A stretch of 5,894 bases of DNA. Origin: an uncultured Campylobacter sp. Lineage in GTDB: Bacteria > Campylobacterota > Campylobacteria > Campylobacterales > Campylobacteraceae. The translations under genes were made by a program, and so were the position numbers. Position 1 is the stretch's first letter. Every line of letters begins with the position of its first letter. The stretch covers positions 1 through 5,894 of the forward strand of contig NZ_CALKTL010000020.1 of the NCBI RefSeq assembly GCF_937997405.1, read 5' to 3'. Shown here one piece after another: positions 5,834-5,894 of this stretch. The notes beneath the pieces were generated by a model, which was not told the origin of the DNA, did not search any database, and worked only from the letters and a program-made list of their open reading frames with translations.

Positions 5834-5894
5834 ATTTAAAAGCACGCGCCGTTTTAGCCCCACAGGCCTGCTTCGATTCAATTAAATTTAATCA

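Noticed and set aside
5834..5894. Terminator or next gene after moaE
   Set aside because: No GC-rich hairpin with a U-run and no gene start with a ribosome binding site can be seen in these 61 bases; the AT palindromes TTAAATTTAA and ATTAAATTTAAT are part of the general AAATTT excess.

Overview
The window looks like a Campylobacter chromosome, probably from the higher-GC oral/intestinal species (C. gracilis, C. showae, C. rectus, C. curvus or C. concisus type). The evidence is a 16S rRNA 5' half that reads as Campylobacter (short helix 17, AACGCCGCGTGGAGGATGACAC block), a carboxynorspermidine decarboxylase, a Campylobacter-type FdhC with a long N-terminal extension, and TATAAT-type promoters with no clear -35 box. 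The species is not certain.

Layout from left to right. Positions 1-526 hold the 5' third of a 16S rRNA gene on the minus strand, cut by the window edge. Positions 527-1088 are non-coding: they contain several hairpins, a terminator-like element pointing at the rRNA gene and two candidate minus-strand promoters. Positions 1089-3749 carry selD, yedF and fdhC on the minus strand (transcribed fdhC, yedF, selD), and 3845-4999 carries nspC on the same strand. From 5087 the plus strand carries moaD and moaE, divergent from nspC.

The key hidden feature is that selD is longer than its open reading frame suggests. The true start is at 2111, overlapping the yedF stop codon (ATGA). Codon 17 is an in-frame TGA at 2063-2061, exactly where the catalytic cysteine of E. 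coli SelD lies (Cys17, with Lys20 three residues later). A stem-loop of bacterial SECIS type follows the TGA. SelD here is therefore very probably a selenoprotein: the enzyme that makes the selenium donor for selenocysteine itself needs selenocysteine.

Most genes fit one theme. FdhC is the membrane cytochrome b subunit of respiratory formate dehydrogenase, whose catalytic subunit needs a molybdopterin-type cofactor (moaD and moaE build it) and, in many Campylobacter, selenocysteine (yedF and selD support it). The fdhA and fdhB subunits are not in the window. nspC belongs to polyamine synthesis and is the outlier.
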